Positions 1-7,015 of a stretch of 12,846 nucleotides of DNA are shown here, piece by piece. The notes under the pieces are model-generated. The model searched no databases. It was not told the DNA's origin and saw only the letters and a list, made by a program, of their open reading frames with translations. The stretch is from Fusobacteriaceae bacterium. Its GTDB lineage: Bacteria > Fusobacteriota > Fusobacteriia > Fusobacteriales > Fusobacteriaceae. The translations under genes and the position numbers were made by a program. Position 1 is the first letter of the stretch. Every line of letters starts with the position of its first letter. The DNA is taken from positions 1-12,846 of the forward strand of contig CAAFPW010000073.1 of NCBI GenBank assembly GCA_900764925.1, written 5' to 3'.

Positions 1-19
1 CAATTTATCTAAATAAACA

Positions 20-191
20 GGAGGGAAACCAAGAGTTGCTCCAGACTACAAGAAGTTGATTAACTATGGCTTATCTCACTAAAAACACAAAACTCGGCTT
101 CGCCTCAAACAGTTGTGTTTTTTAGCGTTCGATTTCGCTGAGTTAATCTAACTTCTCTCCGTAATTTCCGCACCTCTTTAAGTTTCCCTCC
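20..191. repeat. ~172-nt imperfect inverted repeat / long stem-loop, possible dispersed palindromic element
   Basis: The two halves fold on each other. A perfect 10-bp outer stem pairs 20-29 with 182-191. AAGAG (31-35) pairs with CTCTT (174-178). AGAAGTTGATTAACT (51-65) pairs with 141-156 with one bulged base. CTAAAAACACAA (79-90) pairs with 113-125 with one bulge. The tip is a small GGC-TTC-GCC hairpin (96-104). On the plus strand the outer stem is followed by ATTTTTTAT, so the element could also end a transcript coming from the left. No protein is encoded. The sequence does not show whether it is a MITE-like mobile repeat, a structured RNA or a read-through terminator. The pairing is seen directly; the class is inferred. 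Confidence 0.6.
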
Positions 192-330
192 ATTTTTTAT
201 CAACTAACTTCTATAAAAATTGAAATATTGATTACGCAACTATATCTTTAGTATTAGAGTTAAGTAAATATATTTTCGCAAATCCACAGGTTATATTTTC
301 TAAATTAGTCAATGGATAAATAAAAATTAA
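192..330. other. Intergenic stretch without a recognisable gene
   Basis: Together with the inverted repeat at 20-191 and the terminator at 331-373, this fills the gene-free first 403 bases. It is AT-rich. I see no open frame with a ribosome binding site, no tRNA fold and no convincing promoter on either strand. Confidence 0.5.
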
Positions 331-373
331 AACTCAAGAATAACGAAGATAAAACGAAAGTTATTCTTGAGTT
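325..373 (-). terminator. Intrinsic terminator of the beta-glucoside PTS operon
   Basis: AACTCAAGAATAAC (331-344) and GTTATTCTTGAGTT (360-373) form a perfect 14-bp stem around a 15-nt loop. Read on the minus strand the stem is followed by a T-rich stretch (TTTTAATTTTTATTTA). It lies about 30 bases past the phospho-beta-glucosidase stop codon. Confidence 0.85.
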
Positions 374-403
374 TCTAATCAGATAAATTGTAATTAAATT
401 CTA

Positions 404-1732
404 TTATTTATGAAATTGTGGTAAATAATCCCAGTTTTGTTTTATAATCTCATCTAAAATTGTCTTAGCTACTGCCCCACTTACAACTAATGGATTAACT
501 GTTAAAGCTTGAAGTGCTTTTCTATAATCTCCTTTAACTGCTGCCTCAATAGTTAATTGCTCAAAATTTTTCATAAGTTGTAACAATCCTTTTGCCTCAA
601 CAGGAATTGGCTCTTGAGGTATTAATTCTATTCTATCTCTATATATCTTAGCTGAAACTTCAACAGCACTGTCTTCTGGTAAACAATCTATTATATTTCC
701 TATATTTTTAGTAGAAATTACCATCTCTGTTCCCTTATCATTATAGATAGCATGAATAAGTTCACAAGCTGCATCAGAGTAGTATTGTCCTCCTCTTTTT
801 TCAAGTTGTTTAGGTTTTACATTTAAGTTAGGATCCTTATATAATTCAAATAGATCCTCTTCTACCTTTTTAACTTGTTCTCCTCTTGTCCCTTTTCCAC
901 TTCTATATTCAATTAATTCATCATTTAACATCTCATCTGTTAAATAATAATACTTGTGATAAGGACAAGGTATCATTCCTAAATCTAAAATTTGATCCTC
1001 TACCCAAGGTTTTCCATGTCTTAAGTTTGCTGGAACATTTTCTGTATCATAAAGAACTTTCTCTAAAACTTCTTTTGTTTTATCTTCTCCTTTATATAAT
1101 ACTTTTCTTCCCCAAACAAAATGGTTAAGTCCTCCAAATATCATCTCTACATCTTTTTCTTCAGCTTTTAATACCTCTATTACTGCTTTTTTCATTCCAA
1201 TAGGTACATTACAAAGCCCAGCCACTTTTATATTAGGATAATATTTTAAAACTGTTTCTGTAATTATTCCACTTGGATTTGTGAAGTTTACAAGCCAAGC
1301 ATTTGGACAAAGTTCTGTCATATCTTTACAGATATCAAGTATCACTGGAATAGTTCTTAAAGCTTTTGCAAATCCTCCAGCTCCATTAGTTTCTTGTCCT
1401 ATCATTCCAAAACTAAGTGGTATTCTCTCATCTCTTATTCTTGCTTCCAATAATCCTACTCTAAATTGTGTAGTTACAAAATCTGCATCCTTTAAAGCTG
1501 CTCTTCTATCTAAAGTTAGATGTATTGTCATCTTATCCTTTAATCCAGCTTTTTCTACCATTCTTTTAGCTAGTTCTCCAACTATTTCTAACTTCTCTCT
1601 TCCCTCTTCTATATCCACAAGCCATAGCTCTGTTATAGGTAGTTCATGATATCTTTTTAAAAATCCCTCTATTATTTCTGGGGTATACGATGATCCTCCA
1701 CCAATTGTTGCTATTTTTAATTTTCTTTCCAT
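404..1732 (-). CDS. 6-phospho-beta-glucosidase, glycoside hydrolase family 4
   Basis: This cytoplasmic enzyme hydrolyses 6-phospho-beta-glucosides such as cellobiose-6-phosphate made by the PTS, giving glucose-6-phosphate and an aglycone or glucose. GH4 enzymes use NAD+ and a divalent metal in a redox-assisted elimination mechanism. The N-terminus has the Rossmann glycine motif IGGGSSYTPE (residues 10-19) and Asp40 at the expected ribose-binding position. NFTNPSG is at 149-155, and the metal-ligand candidates are Cys174 in CNVP and His204 in GLNHFVW. The CNVP form is typical of phospho-beta-glucosidases; phospho-alpha-glucosidases of this family usually have CDMP. At 442 residues it is the usual length and is intact. 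The start has AAAGGAGAG just upstream and lies 14 bases after the IIC gene, so it is the last gene of the operon. The natural sugar cannot be read from the sequence; cellobiose, salicin and arbutin are all possible. Confidence 0.92.
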   Translation of the reverse strand: MERKLKIATIGGGSSYTPEIIEGFLKRYHELPITELWLVDIEEGREKLEIVGELAKRMVEKAGLKDKMTIHLTLDRRAALKDADFVTTQFRVGLLEARIRDERIPLSFGMIGQETNGAGGFAKALRTIPVILDICKDMTELCPNAWLVNFTNPSGIITETVLKYYPNIKVAGLCNVPIGMKKAVIEVLKAEEKDVEMIFGGLNHFVWGRKVLYKGEDKTKEVLEKVLYDTENVPANLRHGKPWVEDQILDLGMIPCPYHKYYYLTDEMLNDELIEYRSGKGTRGEQVKKVEEDLFELYKDPNLNVKPKQLEKRGGQYYSDAACELIHAIYNDKGTEMVISTKNIGNIIDCLPEDSAVEVSAKIYRDRIELIPQEPIPVEAKGLLQLMKNFEQLTIEAAVKGDYRKALQALTVNPLVVSGAVAKTILDEIIKQNWDYLPQFHK

Positions 1733-1746
1733 AGTTTACTCTCCTT

Positions 1747-3081
1747 TTAATTTAAATCATCTAATAATGATTGTAAACTCTCCTCTTCATCCTCTGATTG
1801 TTCTTGTTCCATTAACTGTTTATCATAGATTTTGAAGAAAGGGTAATACACTATCATTGATAAAATTATACTAAATATTGTTAAAATTGCTACTGAAATT
1901 GAAAAACCTGATGATAAAAATCCCGATATTACAGGTGGTGTTGTCCATGGAACCGCTGCAAAAGGAACTCTTACTATATTCCACTTCATTAAAAACCAAG
2001 TTATTGTAGTTATCAATAATGGATTTATTATAAATGGTACTATCAATATTGGATTCATAACTATTGGAGCACCAAATATAACTGGTTCATTTATATTAAA
2101 TAGTGATGGTGTTATTGACACTTTTCCTACTTCTTTCATCTGTTTTGACTTTGCCATAAAGAACATAAGTAAAACTAAACCAATTGTTGATCCACTTCCT
2201 CCTATATTAAAAGTCAAACTTTTAAATGGCTCTGTAGATAATATAAATCCATTAGCCACTATATTTTCTATTCCTTTTTCAGCTAAAGCAGCATTATGTA
2301 GTGTATTCTCTAACCAAATTGGACTCATTATCCCCTCAACTATAGTTGAACCATGAATACCTGCACACCATAATACCATTATCATAAATACTGCAAATAA
2401 TTGTCCTAATAAAGATGTTCCAACAAATCTTAATGGCATTCCTACTATTATATTAACAGCATCATGAAGGTTTTTAAAATTAGTATTTACAACTATTGCT
2501 GATAATACTCCCCAGAAAGTTATTGTTATAACTGCTGGAATTAAAGCCATAAAAGTTTTTGAAATTGCTGGTGGTACACTATCTGGTAAAGATATAACTA
2601 TTCCTTTTGATACTATTTTTCTAATAATCTCTACACTTATTAAAGCTACTATTACCCCTGTAAACAAACTTCCTGATCCTAAATAATTCATATTCAATTG
2701 TCCATTTACAACAGTAGGACTCAAAGTAACAAAATAACTTGCTAAAGCTATTATTGCATTTGAAATAGCTAATTCTCCCATATTATAACCATTTGACAAT
2801 CTATAAGCTACCCCTAAAGTGGCTACTAGAGCTATTATACCAAAACATCCTCCAGCTATATATGAGAAGTATTGTCCTATTCCACTTTGATCAAGTAACT
2901 CTTTATATCCTGGAATAGGTAAAAATCCTAATATTAAAAATATAGATCCTGTTATAGTTAATGGCATTGTCATTATAATACCATCTTTTATTGCTACTAC
3001 ATGACGTTGAGATGCAACTTTATTAGCTATTGGAACAAAATATCTTTCCAATACACTATTGAATCTTTCAAAAAACTTCAT
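1747..3081 (-). CDS. celB: PTS IIC component, lactose/cellobiose family (beta-glucoside permease)
   Basis: This is the membrane channel of the PTS. It binds the disaccharide outside and carries it in while IIB phosphorylates it. The 444 residues contain about ten hydrophobic segments, matching the EIIC fold of the Lac family (compare ChbC). Two sugar-contacting residues known from the Bacillus ChbC structure appear conserved: His243 in AGIHGST, and Glu332 in the signature NINEPVIFG (residues 329-337). The C-terminus is a short acidic tail (EQEQSEDEEES) exposed to the cytoplasm. TAGGAGG precedes the ATG. The gene lies 18 bases after IIA and 14 bases before the GH4 gene. There is no fused IIA or IIB domain. 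Preference for cellobiose or chitobiose over lactose is inferred from the neighbouring phospho-beta-glucosidase. Confidence 0.92.
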   Translation of the reverse strand: MKFFERFNSVLERYFVPIANKVASQRHVVAIKDGIIMTMPLTITGSIFLILGFLPIPGYKELLDQSGIGQYFSYIAGGCFGIIALVATLGVAYRLSNGYNMGELAISNAIIALASYFVTLSPTVVNGQLNMNYLGSGSLFTGVIVALISVEIIRKIVSKGIVISLPDSVPPAISKTFMALIPAVITITFWGVLSAIVVNTNFKNLHDAVNIIVGMPLRFVGTSLLGQLFAVFMIMVLWCAGIHGSTIVEGIMSPIWLENTLHNAALAEKGIENIVANGFILSTEPFKSLTFNIGGSGSTIGLVLLMFFMAKSKQMKEVGKVSITPSLFNINEPVIFGAPIVMNPILIVPFIINPLLITTITWFLMKWNIVRVPFAAVPWTTPPVISGFLSSGFSISVAILTIFSIILSMIVYYPFFKIYDKQLMEQEQSEDEEESLQSLLDDLN

Positions 3082-3099
3082 AGCTTCCTCCTAGTAAGT

Positions 3100-3405
3100 T
3101 TATTTTTTATTTTTATATATCTCTATTATCTCTGTGATTAATTCTCTTGCTAATATTGATGTCATTAGGTGATCTTGAGCATGTACCATTAAAAGTCCTA
3201 TCTCTACTTTATTTCCATCTGCTTCATTACAAATTAACTCTGTTTGAGTATGATGAGCTCTAAGAGATGCCTCTTTTGATTTTTCTAATAATTCTTCTGC
3301 TTTTTCATAGTTACCTTTTTTAGCTTCTGCTAAAGCTTCAAAAGCTAAACTTCTAGCTTCCCCAGCATTTCCTACAAGTTCCATTGCTACTACTTCTATA
3401 TCCAT
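3100..3405 (-). CDS. celC: PTS IIA component, lactose/cellobiose family
   Basis: This small helical phosphocarrier takes phosphate from HPr and passes it to IIB. At 101 residues it is full length for a Lac-family IIA, which forms trimers of three-helix bundles. The signature VHAQDHLMTS holds the phosphorylated His75 and the metal-binding Asp78, matching His78 and Asp81 of lactococcal LacF. AAAGGAGAG precedes the ATG. It sits between IIB (43 bases upstream) and IIC (18 bases downstream) in one transcription unit. Confidence 0.93.
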   Translation of the reverse strand: MDIEVVAMELVGNAGEARSLAFEALAEAKKGNYEKAEELLEKSKEASLRAHHTQTELICNEADGNKVEIGLLMVHAQDHLMTSILARELITEIIEIYKNKK

Positions 3406-3448
3406 TTTCTCTCCTTTATGTTATTAAATTTTTAATAATTCTCTAAAT

Positions 3449-3763
3449 TTATTTATTTCTAAATTCTTTTATAGCTCTTAATGTATCTTTTAATACTCCA
3501 AGTCCATCCATCATTCCATATTTTTGAGTATTTATTGTCATTACTGGGAATCTTCCTGCTGCTGCTGTTCTCATTTTATCTTCTAAATATTTAACTTGTG
3601 GTCCTAAAAGTAATATATCTATACTATCAAAATGAGGTTGTGCATTCGCTTCAGCTACTGCTAATATCTCAGCTTCAAGCTTGTTATCTTCAGCTACCTT
3701 TTTCATTTTATTTACCATTAAACTTGTTGACATTCCAGCACTACATACTAATAATATTTTCAT
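3449..3763 (-). CDS. celA: PTS IIB component, lactose/cellobiose family
   Basis: This cytoplasmic phosphocarrier moves phosphate from IIA to the sugar bound in IIC. The 104-residue protein starts with MKILLVCSAGMSTS. Cys7 in the CSAGMSTS loop is the phosphorylated cysteine, and the loop resembles that of low-molecular-weight tyrosine phosphatases. Length and motif fit the ChbB/CelA family. It is the first gene of the operon, with AAGGAGG before the ATG and a promoter candidate 50-80 bases upstream. Confidence 0.93.
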   Translation of the reverse strand: MKILLVCSAGMSTSLMVNKMKKVAEDNKLEAEILAVAEANAQPHFDSIDILLLGPQVKYLEDKMRTAAAGRFPVMTINTQKYGMMDGLGVLKDTLRAIKEFRNK

Positions 3764-3816
3764 TATTTTCCTCCTTAAAATTTTAAAACTATCTTTTTTG
3801 TTCTATTCGCATTATT

Positions 3817-3846
3817 AGAATATCATTTTTCTACATTTTTTGTCAA
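3817..3846 (-). promoter_or_regulatory. Candidate promoter of the beta-glucoside PTS operon
   Basis: On the minus strand a perfect -35 TTGACA (3846-3841) is followed after 18 bases by TATTCT (3822-3817). The -10 is imperfect, as is common for promoters that depend on an activator. No obvious operator palindrome is seen. No transcription factor of the LicR, LacI or GntR type is encoded in the window. Confidence 0.55.
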
Positions 3847-3868
3847 ATTTCAAAAAAACAATATATTT

Positions 3869-3932
3869 TTTCGTCTATTTATATTATAATATATAAAAAA
3901 ATCAAGAATTAACATATCTATTTCGTTTATTT
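3869..3932 (+). promoter_or_regulatory. Promoter region of the Rep-like gene with two 12-bp direct repeats
   Basis: A perfect TATAAT (3885-3890) lies about 90 bases before the Rep-like start codon, but no good -35 stands at the right distance. TTTCGTCTATTT (3869-3880) and TTTCGTTTATTT (3921-3932) are direct repeats with one mismatch, 52 bp apart, close to five helical turns. They flank the -10 on both sides. A third partial TTTCG copy follows at 3930-3934. ATATC (3914-3918) and GATAT (3934-3938) also form a short inverted repeat around the second copy. Binding by the Rep-like protein is an inference. Confidence 0.4.
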
Positions 3933-3979
3933 CGATATAAATTTATAAAAAAATTTTTAAAATAATTTTTGGAGGAAAA

Positions 3980-5125
3980 ATGATCTATGAAATTGAAAAT
4001 CTTAATAGTAAAATAGAAGATGGAAATTTCTATCTCACTTTTAATAATAATCTCAACAAAAATGAAAGATTCTTTTTAAATCTACTTATACAAGTATATT
4101 CTAAAAGTGACAACTTAAAAATATTTTTAAGTGAAGATATCTTTAAAAAACAATTTAAAATTTCAGCTGAAAATATCCAAGCTTTTTTAGAGCGATTATC
4201 TAAAAAAAGTGTTACCTATAATATCTCTATTCAAGAAAAAAGATGTATTGGAACACTCAACCTTATCTCATCATTTTTTATCTCTAATGATAGTATTACT
4301 ATTTTTTTACCTCAAGAGTTAAAAGAGAGCAAAAAAAATAAGACTCTCTTCTCTCTTTTAAACTTAAAAACTATTTATAATTTCAAAGATAAAAACACCT
4401 TTATCTTTTACTCATATTTCTTTAAAAACTTTATACTGAAAAAACCTTTCGATATAGAATTTGAGGAATTAAAAAAAATATTAAAATTAGAAGAAAAATA
4501 TGATAGATTTTTTGACTTTGAGAAAAATGTAATAAAAAATATAATTGCTGATTTAGAAAATCTTTTCTCTCTAAAATGTGAAAAAATAAAAATTGGACAC
4601 AATATCAATAACAAAGTTATTGGTTTTAAGTTCTTTTTTGGGGAATATATTTGGGAGGAGGATGAAAATCTAAAACTTAAAAGTGTTCTCTTTATTATAA
4701 AAAATGATATTGTAGATGCTGCTGAAGTTTATTCTACTCTTAAAGAGGGAATACATAACTATGGATATGATACTATTTATAAAACCTGCTTTAGAGTTAA
4801 ACAAAATTGGAAAAGTAGTAATATGAATTTTGATGATTATCTAAAATTTACAATATCTAATCTCAATAATCGAGATAATGAACCAAAAGTTTTTATACAA
4901 AAAGTTTTCTCTTCTTCCAAAGAACTCAGAAAAGTTTTTATCAATGAGATGGAAAAGATTAAGCCAAATACTTTACTAGATAGTACATTTTTTTCCAATG
5001 AGTTTTTAACCTCTATTTATAATTTAAAGGAAGATAAGATTTTAAATTTTCAGAATGATTTAGTTTCAATTATAATAAATTGGAAAAAAGAAAAGGAATC
5101 TACTATTAAAATTTATCTGTTATAA
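3980..5125 (+). CDS. Rep_3/RepB-like initiator-type DNA-binding protein on the chromosome
   Basis: This 381-residue, Lys/Asn/Ile-rich protein resembles plasmid replication initiators of the Rep_3 (RepB/RepE/Pi) family, which consist of two winged-helix domains. The first would span about residues 16-110. The second is clearer, about 122-222. Its features are the hydrophobic LKTIYNFKDKNTFIFYSYFFKNF helix with its lead-in, then FDIEFEELKKILKL, then a KYDRFFDFEKNVIKNIIADLE recognition-type helix, and the strand pair CEKIKIG...NKVIGFKFFF. Residues 223-381 are a helical extension that I do not recognise. GGAGG lies 4 bases before the ATG. No partition genes, iteron array or transposase lie nearby. 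The gene is divergent from the PTS operon, so it may be a domesticated initiator serving as a regulator, or a remnant of an integrated plasmid. The family assignment is by eye; the function is unknown. Confidence 0.7.
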   Translation: MIYEIENLNSKIEDGNFYLTFNNNLNKNERFFLNLLIQVYSKSDNLKIFLSEDIFKKQFKISAENIQAFLERLSKKSVTYNISIQEKRCIGTLNLISSFFISNDSITIFLPQELKESKKNKTLFSLLNLKTIYNFKDKNTFIFYSYFFKNFILKKPFDIEFEELKKILKLEEKYDRFFDFEKNVIKNIIADLENLFSLKCEKIKIGHNINNKVIGFKFFFGEYIWEEDENLKLKSVLFIIKNDIVDAAEVYSTLKEGIHNYGYDTIYKTCFRVKQNWKSSNMNFDDYLKFTISNLNNRDNEPKVFIQKVFSSSKELRKVFINEMEKIKPNTLLDSTFFSNEFLTSIYNLKEDKILNFQNDLVSIIINWKKEKESTIKIYLL

Positions 5126-5128
5126 TAT

Positions 5129-5175
5129 AAAAATAGAGCTGTCCTAAAATTAGAACAGCTCTATTTTTATTTTTT
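5129..5175. terminator. Bidirectional terminator between the Rep-like gene and brnQ
   Basis: AAAAATAGAGCTGT (5129-5142) and ACAGCTCTATTTTT (5155-5168) form a perfect 14-bp stem with a 12-nt loop. T-runs follow on both strands, so it can end both convergent genes. The brnQ stop codon (5167-5169) overlaps the right arm. Confidence 0.9.
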
Positions 5176-6468
5176 TCTTTTCTCAATCATTCTAAATAGT
5201 ACTCCAAAAACTATACTTGGTACTATCCAAGCCAATCCATAATCTTGAAAAGGTAATTTCATATAAAAATTATATATTCCATCAGGACAGATATTTAACA
5301 TCTTCAATGTCTCTATTGCTCCAATTAAACCTGCTCCAATGACACATCCTATAAATATTCCTCTATTGTTTAAAAATTGCTTAAAGAAGTTTAAAACAAT
5401 TAAAACAATGGCTATTGGATATATGAAAGTCAATATAGGTGCTGCTATTTGAACTATCAAATCAACTCCAAAACTTGCAAAAATTAAACTTAATATTACG
5501 TTTATAACTACTATTTTTTCATATTTTGTGTTAAATACTGAACTAAAATAATCTCCAACTGTAGCTGTAAGTCCAATAGCAGTAGTTAAACAAGCTCCAG
5601 CAACACAAATACCTAAAAGTAAATTTCCACTTTTTCCTAAAAGTTGAGCTACAATAGTATTCAATAATTGTGTTGTCCCTTTGTTCTCCAATACAGAAGT
5701 AGAAGTAGCTCCTATATAAAGTAATCCACCATATACTATTGCTAATCCACATACAGCTATTGCACTAGCTTTTAGTAGAAAAGATAACTGCTCCTTTCTT
5801 CCTAAATTTTTATTTTTTCCAGTTATTGTTTTTAAAATTATACTAGCAAAAATAATTGCTGCAAGGGTATCCATAGTTTGATATCCATTATAGAACCCAA
5901 ATCTAAAATTATTTGTTGTATTAGTAGTTACAATTTCACCTATTGGACTAGATACCCCTTTAAAAATTATAATAGCTAATACAACAAGAAGGATTGGAGT
6001 TAAAATTTTTCCAATTCTATCTATTACTGCACTCTCTCTTAAAGAAAAGAGTAAAACTACTCCAAAATAAATGATTAGGAATAGATATTTAACCATTGAA
6101 CTATCAGTTCCAATATATGGAGTCATCATCACTTCAAAAGCTGTAGCTCCTGTTCTTGGAATTGCTAAAAATGGTCCTATTGCTAATATCAAAGCTGTAT
6201 TAAAAATTCTACTAAACAGTGGAGATACTCTATCTGAAAAATGATCTAACTCTGTTCCAGCAAAACCAGAAGCTATTATTCCCATAAGTGGAAATCCTAT
6301 TCCTGTAATACAAAATCCAAAAGCTGCTAATTTCCAATTATCCCCTACTATATATCCAACTGTTGGTGGAAATATTAAATTCCCAGCTCCAAATAACATT
6401 GCAAATAAAGCAAATCCCGTTAATATAATGTCCTTTGTTCTGTAAATTGTTCTCACTCCCTTATTCAA
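5167..6468 (-). CDS. brnQ: Branched-chain amino acid transport carrier, LIVCS family
   Basis: This cation-coupled symporter of the inner membrane imports leucine, isoleucine and valine. The 433-residue protein has about twelve hydrophobic segments and the family signature FGAGNLIFPP at residues 26-35, early in the first helix as in E. coli BrnQ. Length is normal and the frame is intact. The start is uncertain. An in-frame stop lies two codons before the TTG at 6468, and no ATG is available before the first helix. The TTG has only a distant AGGGGAG, 13 bases away. A better-placed AAGGGAG (6462-6456) lies inside the frame, 8 bases before an ATT codon (6447). The gene has its own promoter and stands alone, divergent from the Spx/ArsC-like gene. 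I see no T-box leader. Confidence 0.92.
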   Translation of the reverse strand: MNKGVRTIYRTKDIILTGFALFAMLFGAGNLIFPPTVGYIVGDNWKLAAFGFCITGIGFPLMGIIASGFAGTELDHFSDRVSPLFSRIFNTALILAIGPFLAIPRTGATAFEVMMTPYIGTDSSMVKYLFLIIYFGVVLLFSLRESAVIDRIGKILTPILLVVLAIIIFKGVSSPIGEIVTTNTTNNFRFGFYNGYQTMDTLAAIIFASIILKTITGKNKNLGRKEQLSFLLKASAIAVCGLAIVYGGLLYIGATSTSVLENKGTTQLLNTIVAQLLGKSGNLLLGICVAGACLTTAIGLTATVGDYFSSVFNTKYEKIVVINVILSLIFASFGVDLIVQIAAPILTFIYPIAIVLIVLNFFKQFLNNRGIFIGCVIGAGLIGAIETLKMLNICPDGIYNFYMKLPFQDYGLAWIVPSIVFGVLFRMIEKRKK

Positions 6469-6529
6469 TTGCTAATGTTCTCTCCCCTATTTGCTTTATA
6501 CTATTTTTTTAGACATAAACGACTTATAA

Positions 6530-6558
6530 ATTATACCATTATTTATAAAATACGTCAA
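6530..6558 (-). promoter_or_regulatory. Promoter of brnQ
   Basis: On the minus strand TTGACG (6558-6553) and TATAAT (6535-6530) are separated by 17 bases, and a TGG precedes the -10. The predicted leader is only about 55 nt, too short for a T-box. Confidence 0.8.
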
Positions 6559-6573
6559 TTTTTATTTTAATAC

Positions 6574-6603
6574 TTGCTTTTATTATGACAAATTTAGTAT
6601 AAT
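6574..6603 (+). promoter_or_regulatory. Promoter of the Spx/ArsC-like gene and glyA
   Basis: TTGCTT (6574-6579) and a perfect TATAAT (6598-6603) are 18 bases apart. Transcription would start near 6609-6611. That places the upstream ATG at 6610 at the very 5' end of the message and supports translation from the later ATG at 6640. Confidence 0.7.
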
Positions 6604-6639
6604 TAATTTATGAAGAAAAAGATTTTAAGGAGGAGTATT

Positions 6640-6996
6640 ATGTCAGTATTATTTATTAATTATCCTAAATGTAGTACTTGTGTTAATGCAAGAAAATGGC
6701 TTGAAGAGAATAAAATAGATTTTGAAAGTAGACACATTGTAGAGAATAACCCAACTAAAGAGGAATTAAAAAAATTTATATCTCTAAGTGGACTTCCAGC
6801 AAAAAAATTCTTTAATACAAGTGGAATTCTTTATAGAGAGATGAATTTAAAAGAGAGACTTATTACTGCTACTGAAGATGAGATGATTGAAATACTATCA
6901 TCTAATGGTATGTTAGTTAAAAGACCTTTAGTTATTACAGATAAAGGAGTTTTAATAGGATTTAAAAAGGAAAAATGGGAAGAGTTTTTTAAATAA
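6640..6996 (+). CDS. Spx/ArsC/YffB-family thioredoxin-fold protein
   Basis: The 118-residue protein begins MSVLFINYPKCSTC. Cys11 and Cys14 form a CxxC at the usual active-site position of the ArsC/Spx family. The rest keeps the family pattern: ARKWLEENKIDFESRHI, NPTKEELKKFI, FNTSG.LYR, and a late KRPLVI. The CxxC resembles the redox switch of Spx more than the single-Cys CxT form of YffB. Family members include glutathione- or thioredoxin-linked arsenate reductases and RNA-polymerase-binding Spx regulators; I cannot choose between these. The start at 6640 is preferred over an in-frame ATG at 6610, because AAGGAGG (6627-6633) lies 6 bases before it and 6610 coincides with the predicted transcription start. 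glyA follows after 19 bases, so the two are probably co-transcribed. Confidence 0.85.
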   Translation: MSVLFINYPKCSTCVNARKWLEENKIDFESRHIVENNPTKEELKKFISLSGLPAKKFFNTSGILYREMNLKERLITATEDEMIEILSSNGMLVKRPLVITDKGVLIGFKKEKWEEFFK

Positions 6997-7015
6997 TTTT
7001 TACTGAGGAGGTAAT

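Noticed and set aside
886..1649. Plus-strand open frames at 886-1128 and 1281-1649
   Set aside because: Both lie opposite the phospho-beta-glucosidase gene, have no ribosome binding site and read as low-complexity hydrophobic shadows.
3598..3786. Plus-strand open frame opposite the IIB gene
   Set aside because: It mirrors a well-supported gene and has no initiation signal or family pattern.
3860..3979. A replication origin next to the Rep-like gene
   Set aside because: Only two full repeats and one partial copy are present, with no DnaA box cluster or iteron array; the AT-richness is general in this genome's intergenic DNA.
4408..4614. Minus-strand open frame inside the Rep-like gene
   Set aside because: Phe/Ser/Ile-rich shadow of the AT-rich coding sequence, with no ribosome binding site.
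5543..5752. Minus-strand alternative frame within brnQ
   Set aside because: Trp/Tyr/Ser-rich out-of-frame translation of a membrane protein gene; the brnQ frame is intact.
6469..6529. T-box or leucine-responsive leader before brnQ
   Set aside because: The predicted leader is only about 55 nt and has no T-box sequence or terminator hairpin.
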